From Aureococcus anophagefferens (lineage: Eukaryota; Sar; Pelagophyceae; Pelagomonadales; Pelagomonadaceae): DNA of 64,000 bases. The notes under the pieces are model-generated. The model was not told the DNA's origin, made no database searches, and saw only the letters and a program-made list of their open reading frames with translations. Shown here in pieces: positions 1 to 8,725 of this stretch. Position numbers and translations under genes: made by a program. The DNA lies in assembly GCF_000186865.1 (NCBI RefSeq), contig NW_008705573.1:1256002-1320001 (forward strand), written 5' to 3'. Every line of letters begins with the position of its first letter. The stretch's first letter is position 1.

Positions 1-255
1 GAGCAGGCGCTGCAGGGCGTCGCCGGTCCGCGGCGCCTGCGCGACGGCGGCGAGGGCCGGGAAGCGCTGGGAGACGACGTCCAAGGCCTTGAGGAGCACG
101 GACGTGTCGTCGGCGCCGACGAGCACGACGCCCTCGGGACGCGGCTCGCGCTTCGGCCGCTTGCGCTGCTGCGGCGGTGGTTCAAGCTCGTTGGCTGGAC
201 TAGGCGCCGGGAGCTGGGCGGCGCCCGCGCAGCCGTCGTTTGCGGAGGAGTCCAT
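1..255 (-). CDS. N-terminal fragment of an unknown protein, cut by the left window edge
   Basis: On the minus strand an ATG at 255 opens a frame with no stop for 85 codons to position 1, so only the N-terminus is in the window. Visible are an acidic/Ala-Pro-rich start, a basic patch RKRPKREPRP at about residues 33-42 that could be a nuclear localisation signal, and a hydrophobic-helical stretch VLVGADDTSVLLKALDVVSQ. I do not recognise the family. It lies 94 bp downstream of the end of the next minus-strand gene and reads in the same direction. Confidence 0.5.
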   Translation of the reverse strand, partial: MDSSANDGCAGAAQLPAPSPANELEPPPQQRKRPKREPRPEGVVLVGADDTSVLLKALDVVSQRFPALAAVAQAPRTGDALQRLL

Positions 256-349
256 TGCTGCTCGATTTCAAAACCTAGGTTCATCAAGTCCTCAACGAGG
301 CCTTGCGCGACACGCCTCGCGAAGGACGTCGTCTTACGTACGCCCCTCC

Positions 350-1207
350 CTAGAGCCCGAAGCAGGCGTCGAAGAGGCGCTCCCGGTTGCCGGAGCTGCC
401 CGGCGCCGGCAGGAAGAGGTGGCGCGCGCCGCCGTTGATCGTCGCGAGGTCGTCGTAGTCGTCGCGGCGCGCGTCGCCCTTGGACGACGCGAAGGCGAGG
501 ACGTCGTGGAGGACGACGTCGGGCACGCGGCCCAGGGCCGCGCCCGTCGACCGCCCGCGGACCGCCGCGGCGAGGAGCGTCTCGACGCGGGCCTGGAAGT
601 CGGGCTTGAAGAACTGGTGGCGCTCGGGCCGCCAGATCTGCGCGAAGCGCCGGAAGGACACGCCCGCGTAGACGACGCGCTCGTAGGCGTTGTAGTCGAG
701 CGCGGGCAGCCGCGGCGCGTCGGCCGGGCAGTAGACGAAGTCCAAGCGGTCGAGGCAGCGCGCGCGTTTCGCGCGGTTGATGAACTCCGTGTAGGTGGGC
801 CGCGGCAGCGGCAGGAGCTTGTTCTTGCGGGGGTCGCCGCTGTAGACGCCGCCGTCGCGCATGGCGCAGTAGTCGCGGGCCGTGAAGTCGAAGTCCTCGC
901 GGTTCGAGCGCTTCGCGGCCTTGACGCGTTCGCCGTCGTCCGTCAGCGCGGAGTCGCCGCCCGTGCCGTAGGTCTTGCCGTTGGCGTGGACGACGAGCAG
1001 GCGCCCGACGAGGGGCCGCGACGGCGGCGCCGGGGTTTCGTCGCGCGCGTCGCTGCTGGGCTTGGGCTTGTTGTAGTCCGGCGCCGTGCAGGCGCGGCGC
1101 GGCCGCTTCCGGCCGGGCTCCTCGGGCGTGGGTCGGCTGCGTTCGGCTTCCACCTTTTCGAGGGCGTCGGTGGCGAGCTTCGCGATGTGCTTGATCGACG
1201 TGTCCAT
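350..1207 (-). CDS. Hypothetical protein, basic N-terminus
   Basis: An uninterrupted frame of 285 codons starts at ATG 1207. The N-terminal 50 residues are charged and contain GRKRPRR, compatible with nuclear import. The middle (about residues 65-130) reads like a folded domain, LLVVHANGKTYGTGGDS, and the C-terminal half carries aromatic-rich segments such as VYAGVSFRRFAQIW. No known family is recognised. No signal peptide or membrane span is seen. A 45-bp tandem duplication begins at the start codon, in the probable promoter or 5' UTR. The opposite-strand 405-codon frame is a low-complexity shadow. Confidence 0.55.
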   Translation of the reverse strand: MDTSIKHIAKLATDALEKVEAERSRPTPEEPGRKRPRRACTAPDYNKPKPSSDARDETPAPPSRPLVGRLLVVHANGKTYGTGGDSALTDDGERVKAAKRSNREDFDFTARDYCAMRDGGVYSGDPRKNKLLPLPRPTYTEFINRAKRARCLDRLDFVYCPADAPRLPALDYNAYERVVYAGVSFRRFAQIWRPERHQFFKPDFQARVETLLAAAVRGRSTGAALGRVPDVVLHDVLAFASSKGDARRDDYDDLATINGGARHLFLPAPGSSGNRERLFDACFGL

Positions 1208-1296
1208 GCTAGCTTTTTGAACGCGAGCTACCAGCTCATACGCCGAGCCAAAGCTAGCTTTTTGAACGCGAGCTCCAGCTCATACGCCGAGCCAAA
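1208..1296. repeat. 45/44-bp tandem duplication upstream of two divergent genes
   Basis: Two adjacent copies (1208-1252 and 1253-1296) begin gctagctttttgaacgcgag and end cgccgagccaaa. They differ by a one-base indel (agctacc versus agctcc). The duplication occupies the space between the divergent starts at 1207 (minus) and about 1351 (plus), so it may double promoter elements. That role is inference. Confidence 0.8.
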
Positions 1297-1350
1297 GCCC
1301 TCTTGAAACTAAGACCGTGTTGCCTTCATCTTGCCTTCTGCAACGCGGCG

Positions 1351-2115
1351 ATGTTGACGTCGAAGAAGGCAGACTATTTCGAGCCCGTCAGCATGGATGA
1401 AGCAGCCGGGCAGCCCGCCGTGCTCGTCCGGCGACGCGCCCTCATCCCCTTTTTTGCCGCCGCGCTGTCCGTCGCTGGCGTCTTCGCCCTGACGGCGCGC
1501 AGGAGGGACCCGGTCGCGACGGAGACCAACTTGAGCTCTCTTTATCATTGCAAGAACGGCGACCCGGGCGTCGCGACGCGCTACGAGAACGGCGAGTGGG
1601 GCACGGTGACGGGCGACTGGTACATTCTCGCTCAAACGACGGACGCCGGGACCTACGACTGCGGCAGGATGATCTTCGGCCTCCGGGGCAGCGACGACCT
1701 CATCCTCCGGCAGGAGATGCTCTACGTCGGCACGTCGGACGACGACGACCACGACTTCTTCACGTCCGGCACGGACTACTGGTTCAACGTCACAGAAAAA
1801 CAGGTGAAGCGCAAGGTCCCGGGCAAGTGGGAGCGGACCGCGGACGACAACGACGGCTGGAGTTCCGTGCCGCTCGTGGGCACCTACAAGGGGAGCAAGT
1901 GGTTCGCCTGGTACACCTGCGGGCCCGACGCCGCGTCCATGAAGCGCGGCTACGCCTACGTGCTCAAGGACTCGAAGGACGCGGACGACGCGTTCTACAA
2001 GGAGGTCAAGAAGAAGCTCAAGAAGCTCGGCCTCTTCGACTACTCGTCCGGGTTCACCAAGTACCCCCAGTCCGACGACTGCGACTATACGTGGCCGACG
2101 GCCGGGCTGAGGTAA
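1351..2115 (+). CDS. Lipocalin-like single-pass membrane protein
   Basis: The frame is given from ATG 1351; an in-frame ATG at 1393 is an alternative. After a short cytosolic tail there is one hydrophobic span, ALIPFFAAALSVAGVFALTA, at about residues 31-50, followed by a lumenal or extracellular domain. That domain contains GDWYILAQTTDAGTYDCGRM and a run of beta-strand-like segments ending in a Lys-rich helix and YTWPTAGLR. The G-x-WY start and Cys pattern resemble the lipocalin fold (apolipoprotein D or violaxanthin de-epoxidase type), which binds small hydrophobic ligands. The family call is by pattern only. No intron is needed. Confidence 0.5.
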   Translation: MLTSKKADYFEPVSMDEAAGQPAVLVRRRALIPFFAAALSVAGVFALTARRRDPVATETNLSSLYHCKNGDPGVATRYENGEWGTVTGDWYILAQTTDAGTYDCGRMIFGLRGSDDLILRQEMLYVGTSDDDDHDFFTSGTDYWFNVTEKQVKRKVPGKWERTADDNDGWSSVPLVGTYKGSKWFAWYTCGPDAASMKRGYAYVLKDSKDADDAFYKEVKKKLKKLGLFDYSSGFTKYPQSDDCDYTWPTAGLR

Positions 2116-2224
2116 CTCGTGCGCTGAACGTTGCAAGTTGAGGTTCAACTTGAGACTGAACAGAACGATGGCTTCCTCGATGGTTAACTCGATGGGCGCT
2201 GCGGCAGCCTAGCCGGCGTTCCCG

Positions 2225-4156
2225 ATGGGCGCCTGCTCGTCGTCGAAGGTCGCCGTCGGCCCCGCGTCGCCGGCGCAGATGAAGCGGCAGGACACGGCGC
2301 ACGCGCTCGTCGCGGCGGCGGAGCTCGGCGCCGGGGCCGCGGCCAGCTCCGTCGTCGGCGGCGTCGTCTCCCAGAGCGTCGCCGGCGCCGCGGGCGAAGC
2401 GTTGCTGGGCGTCGCCAAGGAGCTGCCCTGGATCGCGCCCGTCGCGTTTCTCATCGGGTCCGTCGTCCAGGCGGCCCACGACGCCAGGAGCCTCAAGGCG
2501 GACGCGCGGGCCTTCGTGCGCGTCGTGCGCTCCGTCGAGGGCGTGCTCGAGCAGGCCGCCGTAGACGGCAAGCTCGCGGGCGCCGCCGCGCCGTGCGCGC
2601 TCATCAAGGAGGCCCTGGAGGCGGGCCTCGCGCACGTGCAGAAGCTGGAGACGCAGAGCGTCTGCGTCGCCATGCTCCTCAGCGGCCGCGACGGCGAAAC
2701 CTTCGCGGAACTGCAGGACCAGCTCCACCGCGCCTGCGACCTGCTGGCCCTGGCCTGCGCGGCGGACACGGCGCTGCTCGTCAGGGAGTCCTACGACCAG
2801 GAGACGCGGCTCGCGGAGGACGTCGAGGCGGCCGGCGGCGCCGCGGCCGTCGCGCGCGACCCGGCGCTGCGGGCGAAAATCGCGGCGTCGCTGTCGGCGG
2901 CGGACCGGGTCATCGTCGCCACGGTCGCGCACGAGGTCGAGGCGTCGCGGCACGCGCTCGAAGCGAAGCTGGAGGCGAAGTTCGCCGCCGACGCCGCGGA
3001 GCGCGAAAAGCGGCACGAGACCATGCTCCGCCAGCTGTCGACGCTGACGCACGTCGTGGGCGCCATCGCGCGCATGCGCGCGGGCGGCGACGATGAGAAA
3101 CGAGCGGCGATGGACGGCGCGGCCGTCGCCCGGGAGGTGCAGGAGAAGATGCCGCTGCCGGCGGCCGAGCCCGCGCGGCTTCGGGCGCTCGACAAGACGC
3201 AGCTCGAGGCCCTCGTCGGCGACGGCGACCTCCGCGACCTGGTCAACGAGGCGCGGGAGGTCCACGAGGCCGACGTGTCGTGGATCGGCACCGTGGGCCT
3301 CGAGGACCAGACGTACCTCGCGACGGACCTCAAGGGCGCGGCGCCGGGCGCGCTCGACGGCGTCGTCGTGCCCCGGCCGCTGAGCCAGTGCCAGCACGTC
3401 GTCGCCTCCGGGCAGGCGCGGACGTCCATGGTCGCGACGTCGCCGGACGTCTTCGCCATGGCCGGGCCCGAGGTCGCGGCGGCGGCCGAGGCGGGCCACG
3501 CGGGCGTCGCGCGGTTTTTAGAAACGACGGGGGCGGCCATGGACCCGGCGACGGCCGCGGACGCGCGGCTCAAGCACGCCGCGCCGGGCGGCACCGCGAC
3601 CGCGGGGCCCTACCGCACACTGGTGCAGCTCGCGACGGACGACGCCGTGCAGTACCGCGGCGTGCCCGTCCGGGTCCACGGCGAGGCGGTGTGCACGCTC
3701 TGCACCATGGGCAAGAAGACGGAGGACGTCTCGAAGCTCGAGTCGCTCGCGGCCCGGGCCGGGCAGCTGCTCGAGCGCAAGGCGGCCGCGCGGGCCGCCG
3801 CCGCGGAGGTCGTCGCCCCGGCCGCGCCCGTCGTCGTCCCGGTCGCGCCGGTCGTCGTCCCGGTCGCGCCGGAGCCCGCGGCCGCGCCGCGGCCCGCGCG
3901 GCCCCCGGCCGTCGCGCGGCCCGCGGCCCCCGCGGACGGCGACGTCGGCCGCTGGCTCGCAGCGCGGCGCCTCGGGGCCTTCGCCCCGGGCCTCGCGGCG
4001 CTCGGCGTCGAGACCGTCGAGGACCTCCACGACGCCACCGCGGAAGACGCGGCGGAGCTGGGCATGACGCGCGTCCAGTCGAACCGGCTCCGCCGCGAGG
4101 CCATCAAGAGCCTCGGGGCGTGCCCGGTCTGCGCGCGCTACGGGAGCGGCGGCTAA
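2225..4156 (+). CDS. Predicted N-myristoylated protein with GAF-like and SAM domains
   Basis: A 643-residue single-exon protein starts at ATG 2225 with MGACSSSK, a good N-myristoylation signal with an adjacent palmitoylatable Cys, so attachment to the inner membrane leaflet is likely. Residues about 20-90 are Ala/Gly-rich and amphipathic. Residues 90-300 are helical with a coiled-coil stretch. Residues about 330-520 have a GAF-like pattern (VSWIGTVGLEDQTYLAT, then VCTLCTMGKKTEDVSKLESL, the usual GAF end followed by an exit helix). After a Pro/Val/Ala linker, residues about 575-635 form a SAM domain (VGRWLAARRLGAFAPGLAAL). The ending CPVCARYGSGG has a CxxC. This is the look of a membrane-anchored signalling scaffold or sensor; the ligand is unknown. 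Confidence 0.65.
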   Translation: MGACSSSKVAVGPASPAQMKRQDTAHALVAAAELGAGAAASSVVGGVVSQSVAGAAGEALLGVAKELPWIAPVAFLIGSVVQAAHDARSLKADARAFVRVVRSVEGVLEQAAVDGKLAGAAAPCALIKEALEAGLAHVQKLETQSVCVAMLLSGRDGETFAELQDQLHRACDLLALACAADTALLVRESYDQETRLAEDVEAAGGAAAVARDPALRAKIAASLSAADRVIVATVAHEVEASRHALEAKLEAKFAADAAEREKRHETMLRQLSTLTHVVGAIARMRAGGDDEKRAAMDGAAVAREVQEKMPLPAAEPARLRALDKTQLEALVGDGDLRDLVNEAREVHEADVSWIGTVGLEDQTYLATDLKGAAPGALDGVVVPRPLSQCQHVVASGQARTSMVATSPDVFAMAGPEVAAAAEAGHAGVARFLETTGAAMDPATAADARLKHAAPGGTATAGPYRTLVQLATDDAVQYRGVPVRVHGEAVCTLCTMGKKTEDVSKLESLAARAGQLLERKAAARAAAAEVVAPAAPVVVPVAPVVVPVAPEPAAAPRPARPPAVARPAAPADGDVGRWLAARRLGAFAPGLAALGVETVEDLHDATAEDAAELGMTRVQSNRLRREAIKSLGACPVCARYGSGG

Positions 4157-4511
4157 TTTTGCTTCGAAGGGGGGTGCCGGGGGGGGACGCGTCGGGCGCG
4201 GCGCGACGAGGGCCTACTCGACGAGGCGTACGCCGGCGACGTCCTCGTTCGAGGCCTGCCTCGCGGTCGACCAGCTCTACTGCGCTCTACTGCGTACGCC
4301 GGCGCACGGCGGCGCGCGCGCAGGAGCCTGCTGCGCGCGGCCGCACTGTCTCGATGTCTCGCCGGGGCTTTTCCTCGTTCGAGGCCAGCCTCGCGGTCTA
4401 CCAGCTCTAGCTCTACTGCGCCGCGGTCACCCGGTCCCTCGAGCGCAGCGGCGACCTCGCTCCGGTTCCGGGCGTCGGGCGGCTCGAGCGTCGCGCGCCG
4501 CCGCGCCGAAG
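4157..4511. repeat. Intergenic spacer with a dispersed direct repeat
   Basis: No gene is seen. A unit starting tcctcgttcgaggc and continuing through tcgcggt and ccagctct occurs at about 4242-4285 and again at about 4372-4421. The second copy has a small insertion. The short palindrome gtacgccggcg also recurs. The spacer probably holds the PSMB2 promoter. Confidence 0.6.
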
Positions 4512-5117
4512 ATGGAGACGACCATCGGCCTCCTCGGGAACGGCTACGCCATCGTCTGCGCGGACCAGAACGCCGCGCGGTCCATCGTGTGCTTCAAAAA
4601 GGACGAGGACAAGATCATGAAGCTCGACGACTTCAAGCTCCTGGGCCAGAGCGGCGTCGGGGCGGACAACGTCGCCTTCACGGAGTACGTCCAGAAGAAC
4701 GTCGCGCTTTACAAGATCAACAACGGGCTGAGCCTGTCGACGAAGGCGACGAACAACTTCATCCGGGGCGACCTCGCGACGGCGCTGCGCAAGGGGCCCT
4801 ACCAGACGAACCTCCTGCTGGGCGGGTTCGACAAGGGCGTCGGCGCGTCCCTCTACTACATCGACTACATGGCGAGCTCGAACAAGGTCAACTTCGGCTG
4901 CCACGGCTACGGCTCCAACTTCGTGCTCTCGATCCTCGACCGCGAGTGGACCGAGGGCCTCGACGAGGCCGCGGGCCTCGACATCATCAACAAGTGCATC
5001 GCCGAGCTCCAGACGCGCTTCCTGATCCACATGCCCAAGTTCCTCATCAAGATCGTCGACAAGGACGGCATCCGCGTCCTCGAGCAGAACCCGCCGGTCC
5101 TGCTCCAGGGCCAGTAG
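4512..5117 (+). CDS. PSMB2: 20S proteasome subunit beta type-2 (beta-4)
   Basis: A 201-residue intronless frame starts at ATG 4512. The protein matches PSMB2 along its whole length: IGLLGNGYAIVCAD at the N-terminus, FTEYVQKNVALYKINNG, the segment TNLLLGGFDKGVGASLYYID, then HGYGSNFVLSILDREW and a C-terminal FLIKIVDKDGIRVLE. Like other beta-4 subunits it has no propeptide and no N-terminal catalytic Thr, so it is structural in the inner ring of the 20S core. The length is typical for the family. Confidence 0.95.
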   Translation: METTIGLLGNGYAIVCADQNAARSIVCFKKDEDKIMKLDDFKLLGQSGVGADNVAFTEYVQKNVALYKINNGLSLSTKATNNFIRGDLATALRKGPYQTNLLLGGFDKGVGASLYYIDYMASSNKVNFGCHGYGSNFVLSILDREWTEGLDEAAGLDIINKCIAELQTRFLIHMPKFLIKIVDKDGIRVLEQNPPVLLQGQ

Positions 5118-5477
5118 GTGCCGCGGCGCCCGAATTTCGAACTCTAAGGGCGCTTTGTCTCGGTTTAAGCGCGCTTCGTCGTCCCGCGGCCTCGGCCCCA
5201 GCGGCCGCGCGCGGCGGACCGGCTTGCTCGCTCGGACGGTGCTCCGGGGATGGCGCGAACGGCGTCGGCCACCGCGGCCAGTGCTGCGTGCGCGCCCGGC
5301 CCCTCTTCGCGCGCAGCCGCCGTCGACGTCGCGACGTCGACCGACCCCCGGCGCCCGGCTGCTGAGGCGAGCTGCCGCAGGCCTGCCCGAGCTGCGTCGA
5401 GCGGCTCGTCGCGCCGTCGAGCGTCCCGCGGCTCGTCGCGCGTCGTCGCGCGCGCCGCCCGCGGCCCGCCGCGCACC
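5118..5477. other. Intergenic region upstream of V-ATPase subunit e
   Basis: About 360 bp with no gene I can support. It is GC-rich and full of cgtcg-type simple sequence, open in several frames only because stops are rare. It presumably contains the PSMB2 3' end and the promoter of the downstream gene. Confidence 0.5.
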
Positions 5478-5778
5478 ATGGGCGTCCCCCAGCCCGTGGT
5501 CCACGGCACGACGATCTACATCTCCATCGTCCTCGCCTTTTCCATTATGACGCTCTTCGCGCGCTGCCTCGGCGTCTGCAAGAAGGACAACGCGCAGATC
5601 GCGCTCGTCCTCTACCCGCTCATGGGCTTCTGCGCCTGGCTGCTCTGGTGCGTCATCGCGCGTCTCTTTTCCCTTCGCGCGCGCGCGGCGCCGACCGTCC
5701 GATCCCCGCGGCAGGCTCTGCTCGTGGATGCACCAGTGGCATCCGCTCCTCGTGCCCACGTACCCCGACTCGGAGTAG
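5478..5778 (+). CDS. ATP6V0E: V-type H+-ATPase subunit e (V0 sector)
   Basis: Two exons, 5478-5647 and 5715-5778, are separated by a 67-bp GT-AG intron. Joining them gives a 77-residue protein. The first helix is TTIYISIVLAFSIMTLFARC. The second helix is LVLYPLMGFCAWLLW, which continues across the junction into LCSWMHQWHPLLVPTYPDSE. Two membrane spans followed by a short tail with N/H-P-L-L/I-x-P is the signature of subunit e (Vma9), a small V0 subunit of the proton pump of endomembranes. Without the intron the C-terminal signature is lost, which supports the splice. It is too short and broken to be found as a single long frame. Confidence 0.85.
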
Positions 5779-5910
5779 CGGGCATCTTTTCGTCGCTCCG
5801 CGCGCGTGCTCGTGGCTCGCGTGCTCGTAAAACGCGTCCGGTTGCGTCGCGCGGCCGGGGAGCGGCGCGGGCGGACGTCGCGGCGGCCGCCCTCGGCCGT
5901 CTCGAAGGCC

Positions 5911-5990
5911 GCCGGCGCGGTCACGCGGTTAGCGCCTACCGCTTGCCGCCGCCGGCGCCGTCACGCGGTTAGCGCCTACCGCTTGCCGCC
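5911..5990. repeat. 40-bp tandem duplication spanning a gene 3' end
   Basis: Copies at 5911-5950 and 5951-5990 differ at one base (gccggcgcgg versus gccggcgccg). The inner copy contains the last codons and the stop (cta at 5976-5978, minus strand) of the TMEM260-like gene. The outer copy lies just past the stop and repeats the same codons and stop motif. Confidence 0.85.
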
Positions 5991-8411
5991 GCCCGCGGTG
6001 ACGACCTTGGTGTAGAGGTCCTTGATCGTGTCGTACTGGGCGTCGTTCGTCGCGTCGGGCCGGGCGAGGAACTCGCCCCACATGGCCTGGAACCGCGCGG
6101 AGGCCCAGGCCTTCCACTCCGGCGTCGCCGCGCCCGGGTGGAGGGCCGCGAAGGGCTCGCCGCCCGCGGCGTGGAGGATGCCCGCGGCGCCGACGGGGTC
6201 GGGCACGAACGGCAGGGGCCCCGGCGCCTTCGTCGACCGGACGAGGTGCACGTGCGCGAGGCCCAGGTTCTTCGTCGACGGCGTCGACATGTTCGCGTCG
6301 TAGGCGGCGCAGTGCTCGAACCAGACGGCCGCCTCGAGGAGCAGCGCCGGGTCGTGGGGCTCCTCCTTCATCGCCGACTCCAGGACGTACGCGGCGCGCT
6401 CCGCGACGTGGTCGAAGGCCTCGCGCTGGATGGTCCACTCCCAGGTCTCCGTGGAGCAGTGCGCCGGGTCGAGGCAGACGCGTTTCAGCTCCGCGAGCGT
6501 CGCGTTCCAGAATTCCCGCGAGTCCGCGACGTAGTCGCGGATCGCCGGCGGCCGGTCGACGCGCGAGAGCTGCGACAGGAGGCCCATGGGCAGGAATTCG
6601 TAGCGCTCCTTGTAGTCCGCGTCGGCGTAGCTCAGCTTGCCGCCGAGGAAGATGCCGCTGCGGTTCCAAAAGTTGGCGTCGAAGAATTCGCCGATCGTGA
6701 ACGCGCCCTCGGCCCACGCGACGGTGCGCTCCTTCGTGTAGTGCGTCCCCGGCCAGCCGAGGTCCGGGTAGAGTTTGCGCTTCGTCGCCCACCAGCCGTA
6801 GGTCATCATGCTCAGGTTGATGACCGTGACGTCGTCGCGGAAGCCCTCGCACCGCTGCTGGTAGCGGACGGACGTCCACTGCTGGTCGTAGTTCACGAGG
6901 AGGAGCGCGCGCTCCGGCAGCGGCGCGAGGAGCGCGCGCGCGTAGTCGTGGAAGTACCACGCCGGGGCCGCGGCCTGGAGGCCCATAGATTTGCCGTAGA
7001 GGCCGCCCGGCGCGCCGGGCGCCGCGCCGGGCGGCTCGAGCCCCGCGCGGAGCTGGCCGAGGAGCAGGAGCAACGCGAGGGGCCCCGCGACGGCGACCTT
7101 CGCGAGGTCGCCGCCCGCGGCCCCGGCGGCCCGGGCGACGCCGTCGACGCCGAGGCCCGCGAAGCAGCAGACCAAAACGTGCGGCTGCATCCAGAACCGC
7201 GCGTGGATGCCGTAGAGGAGCGGGTCGCTCAGGGGCAGGTTCGACAGGGCGTGGAAGACGACGAGGTAGAAGCCGAGCGTGCCCGCGAGCGCCGCGGCGA
7301 CGTCGCGCGGCGCGCTGCCCGCGGGCCCGTCGTCCGGCGCGCGGTCCCGCGCGGCCGCCGCGCGGCGCCGCTCGGGCGGGACGCCCTTCTTCTCCTCGTT
7401 GTAGGCCTGGACGCGCGCGCGGCGCCGGTACTTGGACGCCTGCTTGCCCCGGGGCGCGCCCTCGTCGTCCGGCGCCGCGGCCGCGGCGCGGCCCTCGGCG
7501 AGCGCGAGCGCGACCGCGCCCGCGGCGGCCAGGAGCGGCAGCGCGGCCGTCGCCGGCCCCTGGAGCGCGTGCACGCTGTGGGCGTAGGCCGCGAGGCGGT
7601 CGCCGAGCGACTCGCCGCCGCCGCCGCGGCCGCTGTACAATTGCAGCGTGCCGTAGTCCTTCCGCAAAAAGTGCCGCGCGAAGCCGGCGAGGCTCCGCAC
7701 GTCGCCCCAGGAGCCGCGGCTGTCCGCGCCGAGGGGCAGGTAGGCGTAGGGGCTCAGGCCCGCGAGGCCCGCCGCGACGAGCCTGAACCAGTCGCCGGCG
7801 CCGAGCTCGCGGCCGCAGATGGACAGCAGCCACCCCACGAGGGGCACGGCGAAGAGCACGGCCGTGTGCTGGTTCGTCAACGCGACGCCGACGAGGAAGG
7901 CGCCGAGCGTCAGGTCCGCGGGCTGGCGGAGGCGCGCGTAGCGCAGCGCGCGGTGGACCAAGAGCGCGGCGAATAAATTGTTCAGCGCGAAGACCTCGGC
8001 CGTGCCGGCGTACTGCCACGTGACGGGGCTGAAGGCGAAGAGGCCCGCGCCGACGAGGCCCGGCAGTTTCGACGCGTCGGCGCCCTTGGCGGACCAGCGC
8101 GCCTCGTCGACGCACGCGCCGACGACGGCCGCGGCGGCCGCCGCGACGGCCGCGGTGAAGAGGTTCGCCCAGGCCGCGGGCGTCGGCGCGAAGAAGACGC
8201 GCGGCAGCCGCAGGACCGGGTGCATGACCATGGTGAAGAGCGGGTAGCCCGGCGGGTGCGCCGTGCCCAGGCCGCAGGCCTCGGCGAGGAGCTCGCCGCT
8301 GTCGCCGCCGGCGACGGACGGCGCGGCCGTCAACGCGTAGACGGCGAAGACGCACCAGAACGTGAGTTTCGTGCGCGCGTCGAGGAGATGCGCGTCGCCG
8401 GTGGCCGCCAT
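5976..8411 (-). CDS. TMEM260: TMEM260-type protein O-mannosyltransferase (DUF2723)
   Basis: An 811-residue frame runs from ATG 8411; upstream in-frame ATGs at about 8440 and 8615 are alternatives. The N-terminal motif AGGDSGELLAEACGLGTAHP followed by PGYPLFTM is the DUF2723 hallmark with its acidic lumenal residue. About ten hydrophobic spans follow (for example LTLGAFLVGVALTNQHTAVL), then a large lumenal C-terminal half. TMEM260 is an ER glycosyltransferase that O-mannosylates IPT domains of cell-surface receptors from a lipid-linked donor. The C-terminal half contains LLLVNYDQQWTSVRYQQRCE and FFDANFWNRSGIFLGG, as in the family. No intron is required. It is divergent from SUCLG1 with a 314-bp shared upstream region. 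Confidence 0.85.
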   Translation of the reverse strand: MAATGDAHLLDARTKLTFWCVFAVYALTAAPSVAGGDSGELLAEACGLGTAHPPGYPLFTMVMHPVLRLPRVFFAPTPAAWANLFTAAVAAAAAAVVGACVDEARWSAKGADASKLPGLVGAGLFAFSPVTWQYAGTAEVFALNNLFAALLVHRALRYARLRQPADLTLGAFLVGVALTNQHTAVLFAVPLVGWLLSICGRELGAGDWFRLVAAGLAGLSPYAYLPLGADSRGSWGDVRSLAGFARHFLRKDYGTLQLYSGRGGGGESLGDRLAAYAHSVHALQGPATAALPLLAAAGAVALALAEGRAAAAAPDDEGAPRGKQASKYRRRARVQAYNEEKKGVPPERRRAAAARDRAPDDGPAGSAPRDVAAALAGTLGFYLVVFHALSNLPLSDPLLYGIHARFWMQPHVLVCCFAGLGVDGVARAAGAAGGDLAKVAVAGPLALLLLLGQLRAGLEPPGAAPGAPGGLYGKSMGLQAAAPAWYFHDYARALLAPLPERALLLVNYDQQWTSVRYQQRCEGFRDDVTVINLSMMTYGWWATKRKLYPDLGWPGTHYTKERTVAWAEGAFTIGEFFDANFWNRSGIFLGGKLSYADADYKERYEFLPMGLLSQLSRVDRPPAIRDYVADSREFWNATLAELKRVCLDPAHCSTETWEWTIQREAFDHVAERAAYVLESAMKEEPHDPALLLEAAVWFEHCAAYDANMSTPSTKNLGLAHVHLVRSTKAPGPLPFVPDPVGAAGILHAAGGEPFAALHPGAATPEWKAWASARFQAMWGEFLARPDATNDAQYDTIKDLYTKVVTAGGGKR

Positions 8412-8725
8412 GGTCGTTGAACGCAGGCCTGCTACCATGCGCGACGGGCTGCCACTGGCCAGCGACCGGCATCTTTGGCCGGCGCTAGAGGTGTGGTTTG
8501 CCGCGGCAACTCGCTGTTTCTGTTCGCGAGCGAACCAGCTCGAGCATCCAAGCAGCCGGCCCCGCGGCAGCCAGATCTCAGAGCCATGCACACCACCGTG
8601 CGCCGCCGCGTCCAATCCGCGGCATCGCTCGCACCCGCGCGCGCGCCCGGACGCGAAACTGCCGGGGCGCGCGACGCGCCGCGTCGCCGCCGCGTCGCCG
8701 AACCGCTCCTCGCACCCAGGCGAAG
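8412..8725. promoter_or_regulatory. Divergent promoter region between TMEM260-like and SUCLG1
   Basis: A 314-bp interval separates two starts that point away from each other, so it must contain both 5' UTRs and promoters. No TATA-like element is obvious. Frames crossing it on both strands have no independent support. Confidence 0.45.

Noticed and set aside
89..1306. 405-codon plus-strand frame overlapping the minus-strand hypothetical gene
   Set aside because: Arg/Ala/Val-rich translation without domains and running through the tandem repeat. The opposite strand has balanced composition and an ATG.
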